Source: Allomyces arbusculus (Eukaryota > Blastocladiomycota > Blastocladiomycetes > Blastocladiales > Blastocladiaceae). From it: 64,000 bases of DNA. The position numbers and the translations under genes are program-made. Shown piece by piece: positions 31,451 through 44,085 of this stretch; position 1 is the first letter of the stretch, and every line of letters starts with the position of its first letter. The notes below the pieces were generated by a model. It had not been told where the DNA came from, did not search any database, and was given only the letters and a program-made list of their open reading frames with translations. The DNA is taken from positions 310,001 to 374,000 of the forward strand of contig JADHYV010000014.1 in assembly GCA_027604705.1 (NCBI GenBank), read 5' to 3'.

Positions 31451-34400
31451 ATGGTCCCCGTCACGCGCGGCCCGCCGTCGTCGACCTCGTCAGCGAGCAC
31501 GACGCCCGCCGTGGCGCCGACGTCGCGCACCAACAGCTTTGCCGGTACCGTCCCGTCCGCCATGACCACGACCGGTAGCAGCGGCGGCATGACGGCCAGT
31601 TCAACGGCGCCCGCAAAAACGCCGCTCTTTGAAGTCTCGCTGCCCGCCAAACTCGAGCTCGACCAGGTCTACTGGAACGGCCTGCACGCGCTGCATCGGT
31701 TCTCGATCCGGTCGCTCTGCGCGGAACCGCTCGTCATCAAACTGCGGTCGAATCTCGGCGCACAAGTCGCGTTCCAGCTGACCAACGAAAACCTGCCCGA
31801 CCCCGATCCCATTGAGGGCGCCGTCAACGCGGCCTGGGCCGTGGAAGCCGCTGCGGCGGCTGCTGCCGCGGCCGTCTCGGGGTCGGGCGTCGCAATACCG
31901 CCGCCGCCGCTCCCGCCGCCCCCTTTACCCTTGGCCGATACGCCCACTACGGGGTCGGGCTCGAACCCGCCGTCGTTGACGAAAACCGTCTCTTCCACGT
32001 CGTTTTCGTCGCGCGCATCGCTCCTCTACTCGCCGCTCTCGGCCACGTCGCTCACATCGTTGCCGGACACGCACTTGAGCGGCGCCAGTACGCCGTTTGA
32101 GCTCGTGCCGAACCTGCAGTCGGCGAGTGCAACGGTCAGCGGCGGTGCTGGCGGCGGCGGTGCCGGTGGGACTGGTAGCGGCGTGCACCACGGCGCAGCG
32201 CCGCATCCGCTGCACCTGGTCGCGACCACAAACACGGCCACAGCGGCGGCACTGGGCGCGTACGCGAGCGGAGGGCCGTACGAGTCGAACCAGTTGTTCA
32301 ACTACGTCAACCACATTGACGAGCTGCACCTCGACCCGTTTGAAACGTGCCGCGTCATTCTCGCCTTCTTGCCGAATCCGCCGGAAACGCACGCGAATGG
32401 GACCAGTTCCGCGGCGGGTGGGGCTGCACCGGGTCTCGCATCGTCGTCGGTCTCGCCTAGCGACGACGCGACGCACGACTTTGTCTCGGTCTCGGGCATG
32501 ATCATGTTTTACGGGTTCCGTGAATCGACGCTGCGGCCACCACCGGCCGCCACGGATGAGACGGTCACGTCGCCCGTGTCCGCATCACCCGTCGATGTGT
32601 CGCCTACCGCCGATCCGGCGGAGCCAGCGACGGCACCCATGCGGTCGGCATCAGCCACGCCAGGAGCAAGCGGCACGCTGCCGCTGTCGCAGCGCGCCGA
32701 TTTCCACACGGCCGTCAAGTTCAAGGCGCGCGTGTGCGAGTCGGTTCTGTGGTCGGACGTGGCCCAGAACGGCCTGTTGTTCGAAGACTGTGTGCTGGGC
32801 GGCACGTTCCTGCGAGACTTCACCGTCTGGAACCGGTCCGAGGTGGACCTCTACTGGGTCATGAACACGGCCGACGTGCCGACGTGCCTGTCGTTTTGCG
32901 ACTACAACACGGGTTCGTTATTACTATCTCAATTGCTGTTGGACTTGTTGGGGGCATTGAACTGATCGTCATGCCGATTTTCTATCCGCCAGGCGAGCCT
33001 ATCGACCCGAGCAAACCGATCCCTGCCTACTCATACTGCCGCGTGCGCGTCACTTACAAGCCGCCGCAAACCGGCGACTTTTCGTATGAGCTGCAGCTCG
33101 AAAACGCCAATGACGCGAATAACGTCGAGGTCGTGCGCGTGCACTGCGTCGTGCGGTCGGCCGAGCGCGAAGAATCGCTCGTGCTCCTGTCCGGGTCGCA
33201 GCTCGATTTTGGCGATATTTGCGCCGGTACCTGGAATACCACGAAACTCGTCGTGAAAAACGTGTCCGAGAGCCCCGTCGACGTGCGCTTCGCGACCGAG
33301 GGCGACGCGCCAGGCATGGTCGTGTTCAACGTCCAGCAGCAGACGCTCGATTTGGCGCTCGACCCGACGATTGACGCAATGATGCGGACCGACGCGGTGG
33401 TGGCAACAGGGTCGCGGTCGCACGGAGCGTCGTCGACGGGACACGCGCGCGGTGGTGGCGGGGGGTACGGCAGCCCAACAGTCGGGCGGCGCGGGAGCCC
33501 GAACCTTGGCGGCGGGACCGGTGGCGTCAGCGCGACCTCGTCGCGGACCGGATCGCCGGTTCCGACCCGGTCCGTATCCATGGAGTCGGCGTCGGACGCG
33601 TCGTCGCCGTCGCCACGACCCGCATCCGCGCGCCGCACCGGCGGCACGCACACTTCGGGTCACCATCATTTCGTCGGTGCCGATGACGACGACTCGGATT
33701 CCGAGTCGATGGTCTCGACGCGGTCGTACCCGTCGCTCGCGTCGCTGCCGGCGTCGACGAACGCCACGGGGAGCACATCGGCGCCGGTCGGGCTCGGGCT
33801 TAGTTCGCTGTCGGGCGCGGGCGGGTCGAGTGTCGGGCTCGCGAGTGCGGGTGCGGGGACGGGTACGTCATTGCCGTCCGGCACGAGTCCGACGAGTACC
33901 GGTGCGCCGACTTCTGGTGGAGCCGGAGGCGATCACGGGTCGCCGACGCGGGGGCCGCAGCACATCGAGGAGCTGATGCTCAAGCCCGGGTCGGAGCGCA
34001 CGATTTTGGTCTCGTACAATCCAGAGCGCGCCAATGTCGACGACTACAACGCGGGCCACCTCGTAAAGCGCGCGTTCCGCGTCGTCTTGCACTATGGCAA
34101 GGAACGCAAGGTCGTGCAGTGCAAGGCGCGGTCGTGCACGTCGTTTATTTCCGTCACGCCCTCCGTCGTGCAGTTTGGCGACACGGACGTCGGCACACTC
34201 AAGTCGCTGCCGATCAAGATTCACAACTTGTCGGACATTCCCGCGCGCGTCGAGCTGTCGTTTGCCTCCAAGGTCCTGTCGTGCCACCGGGACGACCTGG
34301 CGATTGCGCCGCGGCAAGCGGTCGAGGTCAAGATCGACATCTACCCGCGTAAAGTGAATCCGGACTACCGCAAGCAAATCACGGTCATGAACCTGCTGAA

Positions 34401-37400
34401 CCGGCGCAACGACCAGATTGTGGAAGTGCGGTCGACGAACATCGACAAGCAGCGCATTACGTGGCACTCGCTCTTCTACCGGATCATGACGCCCAAGTCG
34501 ACGAATTACCTCGATTTCGGATGTGTCGTGGGCAACCACTACTCGGTGCGCACGTTCTCGGTGCAGAACATCAGCCCGCGCGACTTGACGCTGCACATTG
34601 CCTCGTCGCACGAGCACATTCAGTTGTATACGAAGCGCGCGTCACGGCCGCAGAAAATGTCGCTGCAGGAAAAGAAGCACGTGTTTGAGGACATGGCCGA
34701 CCGCAAGACCATCAAGCGCACCAACTCGGATTTGCTGGTCCCGAGCAATGCCGAAACACCGGCCTACCTCGACCTGGCTGTGCCGAAAAAGCAGGCGCAA
34801 GTCAAGGCCACGGCCGCGTCCGGATCGGCGCTCGTCAGCACTGTCGACGAAGTCGTGCGCATTCTCGAGCACATCAATATCGCCAACTTGCCCGTGTTCC
34901 CGGTCGCCATGGAGCAGAAGTACGTCAAGCTCACGCTCGCGCTGCGCAAGTCGCTCGACCAGGCGATGCGTGCCGGCGACTTGGTGCCCGTCACGACGAG
35001 CAATGTCACGATCCCGCCTGAAAAGGACGTCGAGTTTATTGCCGTCCTGACGGCGCCCGGGATCAAGGAGCGGCGCAAGAAACTCGATGCGAGGCTGTTG
35101 TTCCAGCTCGTTGATTACGATGCCGCGCAACTGCCGAACCATCCGGGGATCTTGCCGGTGCGCGAGTTCCTGGTGCGCGCGGTGTTGTGCCCGTGCACGC
35201 TCGAAGTCGGCCAGCGCAACATCAACTTCGGCAACGTTGAGCTGCAGTCGGAGATGCACAAGACGTTGGTCGTGCGCAATAAGGCCGATGTGCCGGTGCT
35301 CTACTCGATCAAGAAGTCGGGCAGTATCGCGTCGGGCGACCTCGTCATTGACCACCGGCTCGGCATCATTCAGCCGCACGGCGCGCGCGAAGTCACGTTT
35401 GCATTCCAGCCGAGCATGCCCGGTGGGTTCTTTGAGAAGATGACGGTCGAGAACGTCATGAACCCCGAGAACTCGCAGGTGATCTTGCTGAAGGCGCAAG
35501 TCAAGAAACCCGACTCGTTTTCGATTCACACCGAGTCGTTGGATTTTGGCGTGTGTCTCGTCAACGAGTACTCGGTCGCACGGATCGTCACGCTGCACAA
35601 CACGCACCGCCAGACTCGCACGTTCACGGTGCGCGTCGAGGAGGCCGACGAGTACCTGCATTTCGAGTTTGGCGCGGTGAGGTCGGAGACGATCGAGCAC
35701 CAGGTCGAGGACGTGGAGGAAAAGATCGAGTCACTCGAGCAGAAACTCAAGATCGCCAAGCGCAAGGGGCGCAAGGACAAGGTCGACAAGATTACCGAGA
35801 CCATTAGCAAGCTGCGCCGCGGCACCGACATGATCGTCTCGACGAGCCAGGACGAGGTGATCCCAACGCCGTTCCCGGCCGACCGGAGGGCCGGGTCGTT
35901 GACACTTCCCGTCGAGCCGCACACGATTAAGAAGATTGCCGTTGTCGTGCGGCCCAAGGCACTGGCCAGGCAGCAGCAGCCGGCCGCTGGCACCGTGCCG
36001 TGCTCTGGGTTCATCTACATCCACCACCACAAGAACACGGATATCCTGAAAAAGGTGCCGTACTCGTGCGTCGTGTGCTATGATCAGGCCGCGTTCATCG
36101 ACTCGCTCGACCACGGCAGCGGCGGAGCGCGCATCAGCCCGCCCACGGCCGTGCCGCCGTTTGCCCTACCAAGCCCGCCGTCGGTATTGCGGCCCGATGC
36201 GTCTCGCCCGGACGTGACCGAGCTGGAGCACCTCGACCACTTGCCGGCGTCGGCGATTTTGGCCGCGCCTGTGCCCCCGCCACCGCCACGACCGCTGACG
36301 CTCGAGACGCCCGTCGTGGAGCTCGGCAAGTTTACGATTGGCCAAGAAGGCTCGTTTTACTTTGTGCTCATCAATAGTAACGCCGTGCCCGTCGAGTACA
36401 GCACCGAGGACCCCGCTGTCGGCGAGGCCGAGCGGCAGGGCCAAGTCGCGCCGAACGACCGTAGAGTCATCAATGCGACAATTGTCCCAACGACGAGCGG
36501 CAAGCAAATGTACAAGATTGACCTGTACAGCCAGGGCCAAATGCTCACGTTTGCCGTGCATTTCACGGCCGTCTACAAGGACGGGCTCATGTTGCGCCCG
36601 CACGACCACCCGGACGCGGACCCGATTGCCGATATTGACTTGGGCTACTGCTACACGTCGAAAAAGTACACGGTCCGTGCGGCCGTCGACATTACCAACT
36701 CGATGCCCGAGCCCGTCAAGGTCTCGGTCGTGAGCACGCTCTCGCAGCAGGCCGTCATGTTTGTTGACGCCGAGTGCCAGACGCCTTTGGCCGACGTGCC
36801 ACTCGGCCCAGGCCAGACGGTCGTCGGGTACCTGGCCGTGCAGCCCAACCTCGCGTCGCAGCTGCCCATCTTGGTCGGCAAGAAATCACTCGTCACGTAC
36901 GAGTCGCGGTCGCTCGTGGGCGGGTTCAAGTTTTTGTGCGCGAGCGCCGCGTCGAGCGACGAGATTTGCACGCAGCATCTCAAGTTCCAAGCGGTCACGG
37001 GCCAGTCCATGTTCAGCGTCTCCTCCACGTTCATGAACCTTGGTGCGATCGCGGAGATTCAGGACCTGACGGCGGCCGTGACCGTCTACAACTTGTCCGA
37101 CAAGATGCCGCTGCACTACACGGTCACAAGCTCGAACCCGGACGTGATTCACGTGCACGAGTACCCGGCCGTGCTTCAGGGCAGTGACGCCGCGGCGAAT
37201 CCCGACGGCACCGTTGCGTCGTCGCGCGGCACCGTCACGCTCACGATTCGTGCGCGCGGGTTCGGGTACATTTACGAGACTTTGACCATCACCAACGTGC
37301 ACTGCCCCGACGTGTCAACGCAGGTCGTGATCACGCTGCTCGTGGACCCGCACCAGCTCGATATTGCTGCGACCGCGCACTTGCCGCCCGCACCGGTGCT

Positions 37401-40400
37401 CGTCGCAAGCACGACCCCGCCCGTCCCGCTGCCGTTGATTCAGTGGAACCACATCTACGTGTACCCGGGCGGGTCCGCGGGCCGGCTCGTCATGACGCCC
37501 GGTGCGTCGGCGCAGCAGATTCGGTTCACCAACGAGTCGGGCCACGAACTGCGCTTGTTTGCGTGCAGCGACTCCAAGGCCTCGCTGACGGCCATGGACC
37601 CGACCATCAAGCTTGCCGACGCGCCCGCCACGGCCAAGTGGGCGCCGTGCAGTCCCATCATGATTGTGCCGCCCAACATCTCGTGGTCGTGTCAAGTACA
37701 GGCGCCGGAACCGCCACCGCAACTGACCGACGACGACGTGGCCGCGCTCAACCAAGGCCGCACCATTAAGATTCGCGGGATCATGGTCTTTTGCCACGAG
37801 ACCGACGATCAGGTCGTCAAAGTCGTGGAAATGCTCGGATACTACTGTATCTCGCGCGCCGAGGTCGTGTCCAAGCAAGTGCATGTCAAGGCGCGCCGCG
37901 GCGAGCAGCCGTCGTTCACGGTCACAGTCAAGAACGGCGCGTCGTGCCCCTGCCAGCTCGCCGTGCAGTGCCCCTCGCCGATCCGGTACCTGGGCCCGCC
38001 CGTGCTTGATCTCGAGCCATATGCGAGCGCTGACCTGGTCCTTGAACTTGACTCGACCCACTTGGCGGGCGGGCACCACGAGTGGAACGTGACGGTCAAC
38101 AATCTGGTTAATCCGGCCAACACCATGACTGTGCCCGTGACGGCCAAGGTGACGTGCCTCGACTTGACCGTGTCGGGTGGGGACCTGGACGCAGACCGCG
38201 CGCTGCTACTGCCGCCGATCCCTGTGCCCAATTTGACGGGCGCGTCGCTCGACGCGTGGTGCACGCTCACCAATCCACAACCGTATGAGGTGCGAATCAC
38301 GGTCGCCGTGGAGCTGATTCAGCCGCTTGCCGACCTCGTACAGCTGCAAGTCCTGTCGCGGTTCTCCAACTCGCCCATCAATTGGTTGGCGTTGCCGGGG
38401 AACGGCAGCATCGAGGTCAAGGTCAAGGCGGTCGTCCTGGACACCGCGCGGCTGACGTTGAGCACGCCCAAGTGGCTCCTATCCGACTCGGGGATCCAGC
38501 TCGGCCAAGTGTCGGTCGAGAACGAAGATGGCCGGTTCATTGTACCCGTGCGTGGCAGCCTTGTCGAGCAGGGCATGTTTGACGTCGAGGGCACGACCAT
38601 CAACGTTTCGGTCGGCGCGTCCACGACGATTGCCGTGACCAATCTCTCGCCGCATCATGCTCTGGATCTCGGCGCGAGTCTCGAAATGTTGCACGATATC
38701 GGCCCATGCGAGGTGCATGTGCCCGAGTCGGTGCATGTTCCGCCCTCGGCGTGCGTGCAAGTGCCGCTAGATCTCGTTAAGTACGACCCGGACGAGTCGG
38801 GCGACGTGTTTTACGTACACTTTCAGGACCGCGACAGCGTCAAGCCCACGTCCAAGTCGGTCAAGCTGCGCGTCACGGAACCTGTGGTCGCGCCGGAACC
38901 CGTGTCGGCGCTGCTCATGCCGGACGTGGTGGGTGCCGACGCCGACGAAATCATCAGTCTCAAGGGATGCCCGCGCAAGGGCAAACTCTACGAGCTCGAT
39001 TTGGGGCAGCAGGATCTCGGGTCGGGCAACGTGACACGCAAGCTCGTGCTCGAGCTCAACAAGTCGGTCAAGTGCCAGTTCCGCGTCAAGGGGATCCCGC
39101 CAGACCCAGCCGAATGGCTGTCAGTGAGCAAGAACGAGGGTGTGCTCGATCCGAGCGGGTCCAAGTCGCAGTCGATCACGCTGTCATTCAACACCAACAT
39201 TCGCAACGTCTTCTACACGTATTTGATCATCGAAAACGTCGACTACCCGCACGACCACAAGTACATCAAAGTGAGTCTCGAGGTCGTGGCTCGCGTTAAT
39301 GTGCGCAAGTCGCGCGCGTTTGAGCTCGTGTGCAACGGACTCGACGACTCGCCCAACATTTTCTTTGAAAACGTCTACTATGGGCACGATTACTCGTCAC
39401 GCAGCTTCATCATCCACAACCGCGAGCCGATTCCGCTCGAGTTTACGCTCAAGCTGCAGAACCTGGCGCCAAGTGACGCGACCGAGGTGCTCTTCTCGAC
39501 GTCCAAGTCGATCCCCAAGCTGTTCCGCACGGTCGTGGTCCCCGCCGAGTCGTCGACGCGCGTGTATTTGAGGTTACGGCCGGCACCAGGCCCTACGGCA
39601 CCAACGGGCCAGCTGGCGACGCCGTTGCCCGTGGGCCAGACGAGCCCGCCCAACGACCTACAGTGGGCTGCGGCGCACTCTGGCTTTGGCCAGTTGTTGT
39701 CACCCGACGTTGAGGTCAAGGAGTTTGACATTGTCGTCAACTGCCGGCTGGTTCGCGACTACCAGCAGGTGATTCACGTCAAGGCCACATGCCGTTCGCC
39801 GCAGCTCAAGTGCCCGCATCCGGAAGCGGTCCTGTCGGCGTCGGTGACCGAGGACGGGTCGCGCATCATATGCGCGCAGCCATGGCAGGACTTGACGATC
39901 ATGAACCTCGACGACGAGCATCCGCTGCACGTGGAAATGGTCATGCCCGGCGCGACGCTATTCTTGCTCGAGGAGGCACCTGTCGTCACGCTGGCGCCCG
40001 GCGAGCACCGGCGCGTGCGCGTCAAGCTGAACATCGACGAGGCGCAGCGGCAGCTCGACGCGTTGCGGCGCGAAAAGTACGTGCAGGAGCACATGCTAGT
40101 CTACAACCGGTGGCGGTGCACGGAGCGCACCTTTGTGACGCTCAAGCTGTCGCTCGGATGGCTCGACGATTTTTCGCTGCAGTGGTGGAACACGCGCACG
40201 TCGCCGAGTTTCACGGCGCTCGAGGCCGACGCGTACTTGCTCTTGCGCGCGCTCAATGCCGATCCGAGCCTGCTCTTCACGACCACGCCCACGCCCAACG
40301 ACGCCATCTTCTTCCAGTTCCGCGTCCTGATCGACCAGCTCGTCTACATGGCCACGATCACGGCGACCGTCGACCACGTCCTGCACCTCGCGTCGCTGAT

Positions 40401-40611
40401 TTTTGCGAGCATCTTGGCGCACACGCCGGCACTCGATGCGGACGATATGTGGCTCGATGCGCTGCGGTATTTTTTGTCGTTTTTCACGGTGCCGCACCCG
40501 GTCGTCGAGTCGCTGCGCAAGCTGTACCATGCCAAGAAGCTCGGCGGCGGACCCAATGGTAACGGCGCGGGCGCCTGTGGGGCGGGTGGCACGGTGAGTG
40601 CCGGGAATTGA
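31451..40611 (+). CDS. Giant protein of about eleven ASH/MSP-like beta domains
   Basis: Exons 31451-32912 and 32993-40611 (80-base intron, in frame) give 3026 residues. The N-terminal 160 residues start with a Ser/Thr-rich leader, then a first folded part (LFEVSLPAKLELDQVYWNG); Ala-, Pro- and Gly-rich linkers follow. From about residue 550 onward, units of about 100-150 residues repeat an ASH/MSP-like pattern of (V/L)xFGxxxVGxxxxxxxxVxNxSxxPVxxxV, for example LDFGDICAGTWNTTKLVVKN, VQFGDTDVGTLKSLPIKIHN, LDFGCVVGNHYSVRTFSVQN and LDFGVCLVNEYSVARIVTLH. A long charged coiled-coil hairpin lies at about residues 1388-1437. The C-terminal 150 residues are helical (FSLQWWNTRTSPSFTALEAD). ASH/MSP proteins such as Hydin, CFAP47, CFAP65 and DLEC1 act in cilia and centrosomes. 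I see no CH domain or other feature that fixes an ortholog, so a ciliary role is inference. Confidence 0.75.
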
Positions 40612-40959
40612 GCTGGAACTGTGGTGTTGCGTTGCGTGTTGCTTTACGTTGCGTTTGGGCGTGCTTCGTTCTGTTGGTGTTCTTCTTTTTGTCTTGGAGG
40701 GAAATGTCTGCGTTCAAATGGGGAGACGAGAAAGAGGTGGAAAATGGAAAGCCTTTGATTCAATTCGAATTCGCCTTGATTTTTTTGCTTTGAATTCGCG
40801 GGGAATGGGGGAGAGAAATGTGTTCCGTTCTCTTCATTTTTCTTGGTTTTGTTAAATCTTTTTGTTCCGCGACACCCCCCCCCCCCCCGCTTTTGCCAGT
40901 GCCGTCCAAGAGAATACACCCATCTTCGATTCGATTGAACCCTTGTGCTGCTTCACTAC
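40612..40959. other. Convergent intergenic region with a C14 homopolymer
   Basis: 348 bases between the stop of the ASH-repeat gene and the stop of the minus-strand RJL gene. T-rich on the plus strand, with a run of about 14 C at 40875-40888. No gene is seen. Confidence 0.45.
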
Positions 40960-42018
40960 CTACTCGTGTGCCACTGGCGCCGTCGCAGATTCCAGTCCAG
41001 AAACATCGTCGGGTCTGTCCACCGCTTGCCCTCCGCCTCCGCCTCCACCTTGGAGCCGCTCCACAACAGCTTCAAACAAACGGTCAAAGAGTGCGTCCAC
41101 GTTCTCACCGGTCTTGGCAGAGCACTCGACGTAGCTAGAGGGAGAGGCGACGAGGGTCAGTGAAAATCAGCTCCCGCTCCACAAAACCGACACGTCATGC
41201 AAATTGTACGGGCAGCCGAGACGCTGAGCGAGCGCTTCTGCGTCGTCACGCGAAATGGCGCGTTTGGCCGCATCGATCTTGTTTCCAACCAGAACCAGCG
41301 CAAAGCCACTTGATGAGGTGCCGGTGCTTTCGGCGGTTACAGCAGAGCGTGAGCAGGCAGCGAGTTCCTTGGCCCATGTCTCGAGTGCCGCAAACGACTT
41401 TTTAGCCGTCACGTCAAACGTCAGGATGACCTGCGCAGAACGATGGTAAGCGGACTATTCGCTCCAAACCAACGGGTGGAGAAAACTGCGAACTCCGTGC
41501 GTGTCGCGGTAAAACTCGTTGCGAATATGAAAGTAGGACCGGTCGCCTGCCATGTCCCAGAAATTGACTTTGACTGCGGAGGCGACATGAGAGGTCGTTC
41601 TTCAGAGTGAACCTAAGCGTTGACGCACCCGGCTGGTCCCGCACAAGTACCTGCCGCAGGCCGTAGTCGATACCGATGGTTGCAATGTACTTGGACGTGA
41701 ACTGGCGCGTGGGCAGCGTGAGAACCATGAACTCGACAACGCTCAGCGACTGCCACCCACCCTTCGTTCGCAGTAACGGCGAATCAGACACGACTTGCCC
41801 GCCGCCGCGTCACCCAACGTCAATAACTTGATCCTTGGCGTCTCGTCGGTGCGTTCTCGCGCCCCGAACCGACGATGGAGTGCAGCAAGTGCACGTGTGT
41901 GTCGCTCAGCCGTCGTTATTGTCGCAGCTGGTCGGGCCGGCCGTGTGCTGGCGGGGCCACCATCGGGCTCGGTCCTTGCATTGTTTCCTGTTGATTGCGG
42001 GCAGTATGTGTCGGCCAT
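40960..42018 (-). CDS. RJL-family small GTPase without a DnaJ domain
   Basis: Five exons reconstruct about 274 residues, with a disordered N-terminus of about 60. G1 is LGDAAAGKSCLIRRYCERR, followed by KYIATIGIDYGLRQVLVRD (G2 Thr), NFWDMAGDRSYFHIRNEFYR (G3 DMAG instead of DTAG), LVGNKID (G4) and VECSAKTGE (G5). The DMAG plus RNEFYxDTHG signature and the GIDYG segment match RJL/DNAJC27 (RBJ) GTPases, not ordinary Rabs. Animal DNAJC27 continues into a J domain; here the protein ends after a Gly run and a short tail (APVAHE) with no J domain and no prenylation cysteine. RJL genes are distributed like flagella in eukaryotes, so a flagellar role is plausible. The Met at 42069 is an alternative start. 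Confidence 0.85.
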
Positions 42019-42307
42019 GATGGCGGGAAGCGAGAGAAAGGAAGAGCGCGCCACGGCCAATGTGTCCAAGTGAAAAAGTGTTCAACTGCGACGCGGTGCG
42101 GTGGGGTCCGCGTCAAATACGCGTGTCAGGCACTGATTGACGTGGTCGCGGCTGACGTACCCGACTCCCTTGTCCAAGGCCGCGAGCTCGCTCATTCGAA
42201 AGCCTTAATCCACTGCCCGGCAAGCACGTCGTTGGCCAGCGCATTCCAACGGGCAACGACAGCAATTGCACCGAGTCGCAGCAGCAGCACCAGCATTTTC
42301 AGCCACC
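42019..42307. promoter_or_regulatory. Short bidirectional promoter region, RJL / SPT3
   Basis: Only 289 bases separate the opposing start codons (238 if the RJL Met at 42069 is used). Both 5' UTRs and promoters must lie here. I see no TATA box. Confidence 0.4.
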
Positions 42308-43898
42308 ATGAACGTCGACGACAAGAAGTACAGGTGAGCCCCGCCTCCAGCACCACACGACAGCCAAAACGTACTTGCAACTTCAAATGATGACCGACCG
42401 ACCGAATGGATTCGACGCACGGCGCGTCTCTAGATACCAAACCGAAATCCAGCAAATGATGTATGTCTTTGGCGAGGTCCAGGACGCGCTGCCCGAAGTG
42501 ACCATGCTCGCCGAGGAAATCGTGCAGCGGCATGTTACGGAATTGGTGCGTGTTCCGCCACTCGCTCTGCTCGACCCCGGCTGCAATTTGTGGTCAAAGA
42601 TAGCGGTCATTCTTGCGCATCTTCCTCACCGTCTGGCATTGCTCGACGCGACCGGACGACCATGTAGATTGCCAAGGCCTCGGCGGTTGCGCGCAAGCGC
42701 GCATCACGGTTCATCACCGTCGACGACGTTGTGTTCCTGATCCGCCACGACCGCGCCAAGGTGAACCGGCTCAAGGACTACCTGAGCTGGAAGGACTTGC
42801 GCAAGAACGTCAAGGAGGACGCCAATATCGACAATGATATCGGCGAGGAGGAAGCACCAGGTCGGTCATCCTTTTGCGTTTTCTCTTTTCATCATCATGG
42901 CCTGCTCGAACCTTCATTCTCATGTGAATCACTCCTATATCGTTTGACAGAGTCGACCGGAAGGACCAAAAAGCGCGTCAAGTTCAACTGGGAAGTGGTC
43001 AAGGAGTACACGGACCTGCTCGAGGACGATTCCGAGGACGAGGATGAGGAGGATATCGAGGCCTACCGCGACTCGCTCATTCGGCTCAAGGTACTCCACC
43101 ACATCACGTCTACCATGCAGGTCACCGGTCCGCAACATCGCGACTGACCTTGTCCACCCCTTCTACTTGTTGCAGGCAGCCGATGACGTGACCCGCAACA
43201 TGACACAGTCCGAGTACATGTTCTACTCTGAGTGCAAGACGGCCTCGTTCACGCACCGCAAGGCCAAGCGGTTCCGCGAATGGACGTCGATGGCCGCCCT
43301 CATGGACAGCAAGCCCAACGACGATTTCATCGACGTGATTGGGTTCCTGTGCTACGAGTTGGTGCGCAAACTCACGGAAACAGCCTTGCTGGTCAAGCGC
43401 GAAACGACCGATATTGTTGTGGCGCGACAACACCACCAGCAGTGGCTGCTACTGCAAGAAAACGCTGAGCGCGAGTCGGCGCTCGCTGAACGGCAGCGCC
43501 GGTTGCGCGGGATCCAGCCGATGCCGAATAGTGGTGGCACGAACAACGGCGATGACGAGCAAGGGGACGACGAGGATGCAGGCATGAACGGTATGGTGGG
43601 TCGGTTACCGGGGGCGTCGGCGGCGGCGGGCTCGGTTCCGGCACCGCAAGCAGCAGCAGGTGCTGCAGCAGCACCAGCAGGAGTGGCCGCTGCGATTGTA
43701 CCGCCAGGACCACCAGCGGCACCGGGCGGTGCGACGGGCACGCGGCTGTTTGGCGTCGACCAGCGCGGACTCGCACCGGCACGGACGCCGCTGCAAGCCG
43801 TGCACATTCGCGAGGCCTACCGGCGGCTGCAGCTCAACCAGACACACACGGGCCTGTTCCGCGGCGGCACGCTCAAGGTGAAACCGCGGCTGCTCTGA
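42308..43898 (+). CDS. SPT3: SAGA complex subunit Spt3
   Basis: Five exons (42308-42333, 42434-42545, 42668-42860, 42951-43090, 43176-43898) give 397 residues. The first exon is 26 bases. The N-terminal TAF13-like histone fold is clear: YQTEIQQMMYVFGEVQDALP, EEIVQRHVTEL, then FITVDDVVFLIRHDRAKVNR and LKDYLSWKDLRKNVKED. The acidic linker is followed by the C-terminal TAF11-like fold (MTQSEYMFYSECKTASFTHR, FREWTSMA, DVIGFLCYELVRKLTETAL). The two halves form an intramolecular histone pair that contacts TBP in SAGA. The last 150 residues are a fungal-style extension rich in Ala/Pro/Gly and ending GLFRGGTLKVKPRLL. The family is certain. Confidence 0.95.
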
Positions 43899-44085
43899 AC
43901 CTGAAAATATATAGATTGAACTCGTGTTGCATTTTTATTTTTTGATTTTTTGCTGGACTCGATCGAAATACATCGCGATGCTCTTGGAATGCTGTGGCCG
44001 TCTATTGTCCGTGTTTGCCAGTGTTGGCCGAGAAATGGCTGGTGGTGAGTCAAAAGCATCAGCAAATCTATCGACCACCACCACG

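Noticed and set aside
34642-35700. Long minus-strand frames under the giant ASH-repeat gene
   Set aside because: These are typical antisense shadows of GC-rich coding sequence; the plus strand has the repeated domain pattern.
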